DNA of 27,846 nucleotides from Tharpella sp964457755 (GTDB lineage Bacteria; Desulfobacterota; Anaeroferrophillalia; Anaeroferrophillales; Tharpellaceae). Each line of letters opens with the position of its first letter. The first letter of the stretch is position 1. The notes below the pieces were generated by a model. That model ran no database searches. It saw nothing but the letters and a program-made list of their open reading frames with translations, and had not been told where the DNA came from. The position numbers and the translations under genes were made by a program. Of this stretch, positions 15,952-23,446 are shown piece after piece. The stretch is taken from positions 1-27,846 of the forward strand of contig CAYWGC010000042.1 of the NCBI GenBank assembly GCA_964457755.1, in the 5' to 3' direction.

Positions 15952-17400
15952 TTATCGGGCTTCGGTGATCAGTTCAATTTTCGCTTCAGCGTAGCCGCAG
16001 TTTTTTCTGAGCATCTGATTGCGCAGCTCATTAAGTAGGGCATCGGCCTGTTGCCAGAGAGGTGAATCGGATTTTGGCAGGGGCAGAGGTTTTTCGCTGG
16101 CGATGACCAGAACCTGATCTCTGCCGAAAGGTTCGCTGACTTTGAGATCGTAGGGGCAGCCATCGTCGGGCAGAACCAGAAGGCGGCTCGCTTTCAGAGG
16201 TTGTGCCCCGTTGTCGGGTTGGCTCTGACTGTCCAGTGGATAGAGGAGGGTGGTCGATTTGTCTGGGTTAAGGTAGAAGATGTAGACTCGGGCATCCCGG
16301 TTGATGCGGACCAGAAAACGGATCTGTTCTCCCTGACGATAGCGCGGCAGATCATCACCGCGATTGGTGCTGATTTCAACCTGCAAACCGCCTTTGCAGA
16401 TATGGCTGGCGGGTGTCGGCATCGGATCTTCTTCGATCTCGGCGGGTTCTTCAGTCTGTACCAGGTAGTCGGGGAAGAGCGCACTGGGTACCGCAATGTT
16501 GGCGGCGGTTATCTGGCAGCCGTTGGCATCAAGAATAGAGGCCCGGATTTCAAGGTCATCATGGTTGCGCCAGACGCTGCCCCAGAACTCACTATCGGCG
16601 TGGAGTAGATCGGCGGTCAGATCGCTTTCGTTTTTGGTTTCCGCTCGAATCCCGCGATTTTTTCTTAATCCCCGGGTTCTTAATTGTTCAACCTTGAGAC
16701 CTTTGAGCTCTTTTTGCGGGTCAAGGGCGCGAAAGAGACTGCTTTCGGCCAGGGCGGGCCGAATCCAGTCGTTAAGGTAGTGGGCCAGATCAGGTTGACT
16801 TAAAAGTTCTCCTTTGGGTTTAAACTTCCTTAGATAGACGCTCTGGTGTTTACGATCTCGAACCTTACCCTCAAGTTTGCGTACCAGATAGCGCCCCCAG
16901 GAGTCGAGATCGGCGATCAGAGCTCGCTTGTCGATCTTTTTTAATAGGACTTTACTGCTGGCGGCAGCCACAGCTTCGGGGCCGGCCGCGATCAGTTTCA
17001 TGATTTTCATATCGAGGGCCAGAAAATCGCCCTCCTTTTGCCAGGTTCCTTGGAGGATCAGATATTGATCTTCATCGCAGCCCGGCAGAAGCACTCGGGC
17101 TCCCTGGTTTTTCATGGCCGTAATGAATTTACCCCGCAGTTGAGTTGCCAACGGCAGGCTCAGGCCGCTGTGGGCGTCAAAAAAATCGTTGGTGCTGATC
17201 AAAACTGGTTCACGTCTTAGATTCACCTGGTCGGCCAGGTTATCTGAGAGACTGTGGACCGCACTGTCAAGAGTGATCTCTGTGGTGTCATTATCCCAGA
17301 ATCCGGCCTCAGCCGGTCCGGCTGGTAAAAGGAGGGAGTAAATCAGTAGGCTCAGGGTGAAAGTCTTACGCAAATGTCTAGAAAAATATTTTGTTTTCAC
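15952..17400 (-). CDS. Secreted DUF4384/FlgO-like protein
   Basis: With the GTG start at 17400 (preceded by GGAGG; the open frame continues upstream to 17565 but has no ribosome site there) the product has 482 residues. An N-terminal signal peptide ends LLPAGPAEA near residue 34. A FlgO-like domain (about 45-190) contains REPVLISTNDFFDAHSGLS and LPLATQLRGKFITAMKNQGARVL, the pattern in FlgO/CsgG-related proteins. A second variable region (about 195-345) may be a degenerate copy. DUF4384 follows (about 360-455) with GGLQVEISTNRGDDLPRYRQGE and ARVYIFYLNPDKSTTLLYP. DUF4384 is commonly fused to or encoded next to caspase-fold or kinase proteins; here it is convergent with the caspase lipoprotein (18 nt between stops). 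It probably works in the periplasm with that lipoprotein; its biochemical activity is unknown. Confidence 0.72.
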   Translation of the reverse strand: MKTKYFSRHLRKTFTLSLLIYSLLLPAGPAEAGFWDNDTTEITLDSAVHSLSDNLADQVNLRREPVLISTNDFFDAHSGLSLPLATQLRGKFITAMKNQGARVLLPGCDEDQYLILQGTWQKEGDFLALDMKIMKLIAAGPEAVAAASSKVLLKKIDKRALIADLDSWGRYLVRKLEGKVRDRKHQSVYLRKFKPKGELLSQPDLAHYLNDWIRPALAESSLFRALDPQKELKGLKVEQLRTRGLRKNRGIRAETKNESDLTADLLHADSEFWGSVWRNHDDLEIRASILDANGCQITAANIAVPSALFPDYLVQTEEPAEIEEDPMPTPASHICKGGLQVEISTNRGDDLPRYRQGEQIRFLVRINRDARVYIFYLNPDKSTTLLYPLDSQSQPDNGAQPLKASRLLVLPDDGCPYDLKVSEPFGRDQVLVIASEKPLPLPKSDSPLWQQADALLNELRNQMLRKNCGYAEAKIELITEAR

Positions 17401-17494
17401 GAAACATCCTCCGGTTTTCACAAAATAGTCAAATGAGGTACCAATAATAGCGTTGCTGCTGGTAAAATGCAAGTCTGATGATAATGGATATGGT

Positions 17495-18322
17495 ATGAAA
17501 AATTTTCTGATCAGCCTGTTGATTTTTTTGTCACTCCCAGCCGGTGTTGCCAGTGCCGCCCCCAAAGCTGAGCTTTGGCCGGTCTGGCAGGCGCATGATC
17601 CCGCTTCGGTTCAAGCGTTGGATCATCAGGCCTGGCAGGATTTTCTTGATACCTATCTTGTTCAAAGCCCGGACGGCATTAATCGATTGCCTTATGGTCG
17701 TGTCAGTTTGTTGGATAAAAAACGTTTGGCTGCTTACCTGAGGCGTTTGTCCCAAGTTTTGGTGTTCGGACTGAACCGTTCCCGGCAGCAGGCCTTCTGG
17801 ATTAATCTCTATAACGCTTTGACGGTTAAAGTTATACTTGATCACTATCCGGTAAAAAGTATCTTTGATATCAATATCAGTCCCGGCTGGTTTGCCCGAG
17901 GTCCCTGGGCTAAGAAATTGATTAAAGTAGAAGGTCGTAAACTTAGTCTTGATGATATTGAACATCGTATCTTAAGGCCTATCTGGAAAGATCCCCGGGT
18001 TCACTATAGTCTCAATTGTGCCTCGTTGGGTTGTCCCAATCTAAGTTCTGAAGCTTTTACCAAGGGAAATCTTGAACGACTTCTGGAAGAGGGGGCCCGG
18101 GACTATATCAATCATCTCCGGGGGGTCCATTTTGCGGGCGAAAAATTAGTGGTCTCGAGTATCTTTAAATGGTTTGCCAGTGATTTTGGGGCGGATAGTA
18201 AGGCGCTTGTCACACATCTTAAGAAGTATTCCGAGGCAAATCTGCGAAAGCGACTGCAGGCAGTTACAAAGATTTCCGCCTATGAGTACGACTGGCGTTT
18301 GAATGACGTGGAGATCGAGTGA
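17495..18322 (+). CDS. Secreted DUF547 protein
   Basis: Starting at the ATG at 17495 gives 275 residues and a good signal peptide (MKNFLISLLIF..., ending ASA). The longer open frame from 17453 adds 14 residues without a ribosome site. DUF547 blocks are visible: QQAFWINLYNALTVKVILDH (about 92-111), FARGPWAKKL, LSLDDIEHRILRP and VHYSLNCASLGCPNLSSEAF, with paired Cys. The family is widespread in proteobacteria and plants; a thioredoxin- or protease-like role has been suggested but no reaction is established, and an exported form is usual in bacteria. It is divergent from the DUF4384 gene across a 94-nt shared promoter region and convergent with the hybrid kinase (37 nt between stops). The domain call is solid; the function is unknown. 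Confidence 0.85.
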   Translation: MKNFLISLLIFLSLPAGVASAAPKAELWPVWQAHDPASVQALDHQAWQDFLDTYLVQSPDGINRLPYGRVSLLDKKRLAAYLRRLSQVLVFGLNRSRQQAFWINLYNALTVKVILDHYPVKSIFDINISPGWFARGPWAKKLIKVEGRKLSLDDIEHRILRPIWKDPRVHYSLNCASLGCPNLSSEAFTKGNLERLLEEGARDYINHLRGVHFAGEKLVVSSIFKWFASDFGADSKALVTHLKKYSEANLRKRLQAVTKISAYEYDWRLNDVEIE

Positions 18323-18359
18323 TGCGTAGTTCAGGATTTTTTCGGTTCGAAGAGCTCAG

Positions 18360-21170
18360 TTATTTCATGATCCGGTGTAGCGCCTTCAGCAATTGGTTTA
18401 TGGTGTAGGGCTTTTTAATCATGTCCATGAATCCGTAATCACTGAAATTTGCCATCACCGGATCATCGGCGTAGCCGCTGGAGACAATGGCTTTGGCCTG
18501 TGGATCAAGAGCCAGAATATCCTTGATCGCTTCCTGACCGCCCATGCCGCCGGGGATGGTCAGATCCATGATGGCAATATCAAATGGCTCACCGGCATCC
18601 AGGGCCTGTTTGTACTTTTCGATAGCTTGTCTGCCATTTTCGACGACTACAGTCTTGTAGTCGTTTTTTTTTAACATCTGTAATGTCACTTCACGAATAA
18701 CCTCTTCATCATCCATAACCAGGACTTTCAGCCCTTTTCCCTGAGTCGATAGTGGGGTAGACGGCTTTTCTGTCGGTGTCAGGTTGGTGTTTTCAGATGC
18801 CGGCAAGAAGATTGTGAAAATAGAGCCACGGCCAAGTTCTGACTCAGCTTTTATGTGGCCTCCGTGGCGTTTGATAATGGAATAGGTGGTCGCCAGTCCG
18901 AGGCCGCTGCCGGCCTGTTTGGTGCTGAAATAGGGGTCGAAAATCTGTTTGAGGTGCTCCTTGTCGATGCCGATGCCTTGATCTTGCATCATGATTTTAA
19001 TATAGTTCCCCGACTTGAGTCCGGGTAACATTGCGTTGGAGACTTTGCAGTTTTCGATGGTAATGTAGAGGTTGCCGCCTGAGGGCATGGCCTGTTTGGC
19101 ATTGATGGTCAGGTTTGAAAAGACCTGTTGCATCTGCCCTTTATCGACATCAGCCAACCATAAGTTAGCAGATTTTTCGAAAATCGGTTTAATCTTGCTG
19201 CCGGAAAGATCGAACTTGACAACTTCATCCACCAGTTCAGTAAGGCTGACATTTTCCTTGACTGGGGCTCCACCTTTGGCAAAGGTCAGCAGTTGCGTGC
19301 TCAGATTGGTGGCCCGGCTCATCGATTTTTCAGCTTTTTCAAGAGCGTAAAAAGCCGGATTATTGCTCTCCAGATACTCCTTGGCAATCGCGATATTACC
19401 GAACAGGCCCATCAGGATATTGTTGAAATCATGCGCAATGCCGCCGGCCAGGGTACCGATACTTTTCAGTTTCTCCATCTTTTGGAGCTCAGCTTCGGCC
19501 TGTTTCTGTTCGGTTACATTGCGGCCCAAGACGACCAAGCCTTTGCGGTCGCCATCTTTTTGAAAAATTGAAACTTTGATGATGTCGAAAATCTTTTGGC
19601 TGCCATCAGGCTGGGGGAGCGTCTCCTCGTTCCTTGATATTCCCTTTGCCTGCCAGGCTTTTTCGTCGGAAGACTGGTAGCTGAGAAATGCCTCTTTGTA
19701 GATTGGATTCGTGAATTTGGCCAGTTCCGAGTCGGTTTTACCTCGATAATCGACATTTGTCAGGGAAAATAATTCCAATTCGGCGTTGTTGGCTTCGAGC
19801 CAGCGGCCGTCTCCATCTTTAAAGCAGATGATGTCGGGAGAGGAGTTGATCAGGGTGCGCAGGCGCTGTTCATTCTCAAACAACTCTTTTTCCGCTTGCT
19901 GTATCTTTTTCAGCATCTGGTTAGCGTTGTCCGCCATGTGCTCAAATTCGACCAGCTTAATCTTATTCCGGTTGATCATTTTCCCAGACTGGGCAGCTTT
20001 GTCGAAAAATGAGATGAAAAGATTGAAATCAGTTTTTAATCGGCGGGTTAAGCGGTTTAGCAGAAGCAGGAAAAGGAGCAGGACTACGAAAATGAGCAGA
20101 GCCGAATAGATCGTTTTCTCTGTCGCCTTGCTCTTAAAATTGTCTTGCATCAGGGTGATTTCGTCTTCCAAGTCATCCAGATAAACTCCGGCTCCCACCA
20201 GCCATTGGAGTTTGGGAATTCCTTGAATAAAAGAGGTTTTTGGTGATTCTGTGTTGGGGTCAGTTAATTTTATCCATGAATAATAGATATAATCACCCTC
20301 TGGTTTTAAGGCGGCATAGTACTCCATAGTGAAAAGTTTTCTTATTTTCTCGGCTTCTTTATAGAAAATTTCCCACAATTTTTTATTTCCACTGTACAAT
20401 TCACCATTTGAAACTAAGGCGTCGCCGTTTAGTCTATTGATGAAAATATAGCCTTCTTTGCCGAAACGAATTTTGCTGATGCGTTTCAAAACTTCAGCTT
20501 TCAGAGGTTTTTCAATATCTTCGAGATATATCCCGCTGCCGATCACCCAATTATATATTGGAAAAAGTTTGACGAAGGTAATCTTCTGTTTGGCTGTTTT
20601 TCTTTCATGCAGTTTATTCCACTGGTATTCACTGAAACCTTCACCGGAATCAATTGCAATTGCTGAAATCTTTTTTAAGGTTTCCTGTTTTTCTGGATTT
20701 TTAATATCGTTAAAGTGGTGGCCCTCCATTTCCGACAGGCTTGGTTGGAGTATGGAGATATCGTTTGTCTGGCAAATGAAGAAATAGCCATTCCCATCAT
20801 CAAAGCGCATAGCCCTGAGGGTTTCGATGATTATTTCCTGAATTTCAGCTAAACTTTTTGTTTTTTCGTAGTGTTTATGGATGTTTATGGATATCTCGCA
20901 TGCTTGGTAAACTCTTGATTTAACAGTTTTTTTTGCTAAAGACAGGGCGCGATTTTGCTCGTAGTTAATCATGTCTACGGCTCGTTTGACTTCATATTTA
21001 ATTCTCTCTTTCTGGTGCTGGACGAACTCTTCGCGCATCTCTTTGGTGCGGTTATTCAACTCTTGTGAAGAGTTGAATAAATTAAGCGCCACAATGCTGA
21101 AGCCAATTCCGGTCAAGAATATGATACCCAGTAGTTGAATGCGCTTTATAAAACTTCTTTTTTGTTGCAT
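18360..21170 (-). CDS. Hybrid sensor histidine kinase (tandem Cache, PAS, HisKA, HATPase, receiver)
   Basis: This is a 936-residue orphan sensor. TM1 lies at about 11-30. A periplasmic region of two Cache-type domains follows (about 40-350) with MRFDDGNGYFFICQ and IRFGKEGYIFINRLNG as the repeated core. TM2 is near 354-375 and a coiled linker joins a PAS domain (about 434-555; SSPDIICFKDGDGRWLEANN). HisKA follows, with the phospho-acceptor H580 in GGIAHDFNNIL, then HATPase (about 640-795; SNLTINAKQAM and GSGLGLATTYS). A C-terminal receiver domain (about 812-936) has acidic VMDDEE and phospho-Asp D869 in IAIMDLTIPG. The Cache domains suggest sensing a small organic ligand outside the membrane. 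No output protein is encoded nearby, so a phosphotransfer protein or distant regulator is needed. It is transcribed alone. Confidence 0.9.
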   Translation of the reverse strand: MQQKRSFIKRIQLLGIIFLTGIGFSIVALNLFNSSQELNNRTKEMREEFVQHQKERIKYEVKRAVDMINYEQNRALSLAKKTVKSRVYQACEISINIHKHYEKTKSLAEIQEIIIETLRAMRFDDGNGYFFICQTNDISILQPSLSEMEGHHFNDIKNPEKQETLKKISAIAIDSGEGFSEYQWNKLHERKTAKQKITFVKLFPIYNWVIGSGIYLEDIEKPLKAEVLKRISKIRFGKEGYIFINRLNGDALVSNGELYSGNKKLWEIFYKEAEKIRKLFTMEYYAALKPEGDYIYYSWIKLTDPNTESPKTSFIQGIPKLQWLVGAGVYLDDLEDEITLMQDNFKSKATEKTIYSALLIFVVLLLFLLLLNRLTRRLKTDFNLFISFFDKAAQSGKMINRNKIKLVEFEHMADNANQMLKKIQQAEKELFENEQRLRTLINSSPDIICFKDGDGRWLEANNAELELFSLTNVDYRGKTDSELAKFTNPIYKEAFLSYQSSDEKAWQAKGISRNEETLPQPDGSQKIFDIIKVSIFQKDGDRKGLVVLGRNVTEQKQAEAELQKMEKLKSIGTLAGGIAHDFNNILMGLFGNIAIAKEYLESNNPAFYALEKAEKSMSRATNLSTQLLTFAKGGAPVKENVSLTELVDEVVKFDLSGSKIKPIFEKSANLWLADVDKGQMQQVFSNLTINAKQAMPSGGNLYITIENCKVSNAMLPGLKSGNYIKIMMQDQGIGIDKEHLKQIFDPYFSTKQAGSGLGLATTYSIIKRHGGHIKAESELGRGSIFTIFLPASENTNLTPTEKPSTPLSTQGKGLKVLVMDDEEVIREVTLQMLKKNDYKTVVVENGRQAIEKYKQALDAGEPFDIAIMDLTIPGGMGGQEAIKDILALDPQAKAIVSSGYADDPVMANFSDYGFMDMIKKPYTINQLLKALHRIMK

Positions 21171-21267
21171 TGTTGGTTTCTCACGAGATAGGTTGAAGCC
21201 GTGATTTTTATCAGTCAGGAGATTGCAATTAATAGTCTGGCAGGAGTAAATACTGGTTATGTGAAAT

Positions 21268-21297
21268 ATTATACTCGATATCTTATTAACATACTCG
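21268..21297 (-). promoter_or_regulatory. -10 box and 20-bp-spaced direct repeat upstream of the hybrid kinase
   Basis: On the minus strand a perfect TATAAT lies at 21273-21268, about 100 nt before the kinase start. No good -35 lies at the right distance. Instead the heptamer CGAGTAT occurs twice, exactly 20 bp apart (plus-strand ATACTCG at 21271-21277 and 21291-21297), flanking the core promoter. This could be an activator-dependent promoter. Confidence 0.35.
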
Positions 21298-21351
21298 GAT
21301 TATTTATACAATGCAAAAAGAGACTTAAATAGAGCTTTGTTTTGCCTGTAT

Positions 21352-22539
21352 TTAGTCCGCTTTTTTTTCGGACAATCCGGTCAATAAGGGCATGCTCAGG
21401 AGGGCGAGGCAGAAGATGATAACGGCGTTCCAATCGAAATTTTCATAAATCAGGCCGGAGATTGTGATGCCGCCGCAACCGCCGAGATAGTAGGAGAGAA
21501 CATAGAGAGCATTAGCGCGGCCCTGGGCGTGGTCAAGTTTGCGGTTCAAGGTGCCGATGGCAGCTGCGTGAATTGTGAAGAACCCGGCACAGACGCCAAG
21601 CAGGCCGCCGATAATGGCGCCCAGGTGAGCTTGGGTCAAAAGCAGTAGTGAGAGCGCAAATATAATCGTGCCGCTGATCATCGTGGGACCGGTGCCGATC
21701 CGGTTGCAAAGTTTTCCGGCCGCTGGCCCGGTGAAGATCCCGACAACATAGACCAGATAGATGAGGGTGATGCTGTCGCTTGATAAAGCAAAAGGGGCGG
21801 CGGTCAGACGAAAAGGCAGATAATTGAAAAGGGAAGAAAAAATGGCAAAGCTGCCCGCTGCGCAAGCGTAGATCAGGCGGAGTTCGGGGCGGGTCAGCAA
21901 GTTTAAAAAAGAGATGGTTGGTTTCTGTTTCTCCAGCGGTTGATGTGAGTGCCGGGGGAGGTTGAAAAGTGCAGCAATAACGCTGATAAGAATCAGTGCA
22001 GCTGCCCCTAAAAGAGCGTAGCGCCAGTCCGAAAAACGATTAACCCAGCCACCTAAAAGGCGACCGCCAAGGCCGCCGCAGACCGTGGCTGAAACATAGG
22101 ATCCCATAACCACGTTGAGGCGGTCTGGAGGTAGGGTTTTGGCGAGATAGGCGGCAAGGCAGGTGGTTAGTGCGGGGATAAAAAGTCCTTGCAGGAAACG
22201 GGCGCCGATAAAGAGTCCGAGATTGTCGGTCAAAGCGCAGAGCACTCCGCCTAAGGCCACCATGAAACCGCCGCCGAGAATGATTGGCTGGATTGGTATT
22301 CTGTCGGCCAGAGCGCCAAAAGGCAGGTTGGCGAGGGTGATGCCGAAAATGACGGCGGAGATACTGGTTGAGATGATGACCATTGAGGTCGCAAATTCAG
22401 CTTGCAGAACCGGCAGCAGGGGTTGTGTAATATAGATGTTGGTGAAAGATGCCGCCACTAGAGCAAAAACGGTAAATTGCAGGCGTAGATAACTGGGAGT
22501 GGATTGGGTCAAGGGCTGCTCTGGTTGGTTATTCATCAT
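21352..22539 (-). CDS. MFS transporter, YnfM/DHA-like
   Basis: This 395-residue inner-membrane protein has about 12 hydrophobic helices. The conserved MFS loop between TM2 and TM3 is seen as ANLPFGALADRIPIQPIILGG (about 70-90). A drug/antiporter-type motif C region lies in TM5 near VMGSYVSATVCGGLGGRLLGGW (about 143-164). A cytoplasmic loop around 198-215 separates the halves. Other glycine-rich segments such as IGGLLGVCAGFF support a multidrug or small-molecule exporter of the YnfM (inner membrane transport) group. The substrate is unknown. The gene starts with MMNN and has no clear ribosome site. It is monocistronic, in the same direction as the hybrid kinase but upstream of it, with 181 nt between them. 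It is divergent from the lipoprotein gene to the right (265 nt). Confidence 0.85.
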   Translation of the reverse strand: MMNNQPEQPLTQSTPSYLRLQFTVFALVAASFTNIYITQPLLPVLQAEFATSMVIISTSISAVIFGITLANLPFGALADRIPIQPIILGGGFMVALGGVLCALTDNLGLFIGARFLQGLFIPALTTCLAAYLAKTLPPDRLNVVMGSYVSATVCGGLGGRLLGGWVNRFSDWRYALLGAAALILISVIAALFNLPRHSHQPLEKQKPTISFLNLLTRPELRLIYACAAGSFAIFSSLFNYLPFRLTAAPFALSSDSITLIYLVYVVGIFTGPAAGKLCNRIGTGPTMISGTIIFALSLLLLTQAHLGAIIGGLLGVCAGFFTIHAAAIGTLNRKLDHAQGRANALYVLSYYLGGCGGITISGLIYENFDWNAVIIFCLALLSMPLLTGLSEKKAD

Positions 22540-22804
22540 GGATCTGCCGGTTGAGTTAAGATTTTATAGCAAGTGGTCTGGTTTGCCAGTTACGTTTCAG
22601 GTCGTTTTGCTACCACCACAATCTGCCTTTTTGAGTTTCATGTTGTTACCACAGTCAAGTGAAAAAAACTCGATGATTCTTTTATTAATCAGCACAATAT
22701 TTAGCTATTTCAAGCATCATTAGTTGCCATAAAAAGATTTTTGAGCTACTGTTTGGCCGTAGAAGCGAGATCGTTTACTTATCTTTAGAGAAGGAAACAA
22801 CACC

Positions 22805-23416
22805 ATGAAGAAAATAATTTTTTTATTGCTTTCTACAATTTTTTATCTGAGTGCCTGCTCGTCGACCAAGATGACCGGGGTCTGGCAGGATGAAAACTAT
22901 AAGGGGCCAGCCTTCAAAAATATTCTGGTGGTCAGTCTTTTTCTTGATCAAGAGGTTGGTCGTATGAGTGAATTGCAGCTGGCCCGCCAACTCCGGCAGA
23001 AAGGGGTTTCCGCAAGTTCCGGCCAGGTTGTTCTGCCTGTGGGCAGCCGCTCCTCGGTCGAGACCATTACCGGGGCTATTGGCAAACACGCTTTTGATGG
23101 GATTCTAATTTCTCGTATTGTCAACCGGCTTGAGGAGACCCGGGTTACCGCTCAAGGCGCCTGTAATAGCCGATGGGAGAGTGACTATCGCCAAAACCAG
23201 AGATACTCACTCTCTCCCTGTAAACCCGGTTCTCTATCTAAGACGACCGCAGTCTACGGTCTCGAAACCAACCTCTACACTATCAAAGATGGAGCGTTGG
23301 TGACCTCTCTAACCTCGGCGACTACTGCCGACCAACCTTTAGACGCCCTTATAAAAGGCTTTGTCAAGAGTGTTGTTGAGCGTTTGAGCGGTACTGGTTT
23401 GCTGGCTACTCAGTGA
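22805..23416 (+). CDS. Predicted outer-membrane lipoprotein of unknown function
   Basis: This 203-residue lipoprotein has a signal peptide with a basic start (MKK), a hydrophobic core and lipobox LSAC, giving acylated Cys at residue 18 followed by SST (no Asp at +2, so outer-membrane sorting is expected). The mature protein starts with TKMTGVWQDENYKGPAFKNILVV, a pattern seen in small conserved proteobacterial lipoproteins whose fold resembles a Rossmann-like/TolB-type domain, but I cannot name a family. A pair of Cys (C119, C138) could form a disulfide. The ribosome site AGAAGGAA is good. The gene lies 30 nt ahead of a Cache-HAMP histidine kinase in the same direction, so it may be co-transcribed and feed a signal to that sensor; this is inference. 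Confidence 0.7.
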   Translation: MKKIIFLLLSTIFYLSACSSTKMTGVWQDENYKGPAFKNILVVSLFLDQEVGRMSELQLARQLRQKGVSASSGQVVLPVGSRSSVETITGAIGKHAFDGILISRIVNRLEETRVTAQGACNSRWESDYRQNQRYSLSPCKPGSLSKTTAVYGLETNLYTIKDGALVTSLTSATTADQPLDALIKGFVKSVVERLSGTGLLATQ

Positions 23417-23446
23417 TCTGGAAACGGTTCCGGGACTGATTGATTT

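Noticed and set aside
17400..17565. Longer N-terminus for the DUF4384 protein
   Set aside because: The extension lacks a ribosome site and would hide the signal peptide; GTG at 17400 has GGAGG at proper distance.
23400..23440. Terminator between the lipoprotein and the kinase
   Set aside because: Only a short imperfect pairing is present and there is no T-run, so read-through is expected.
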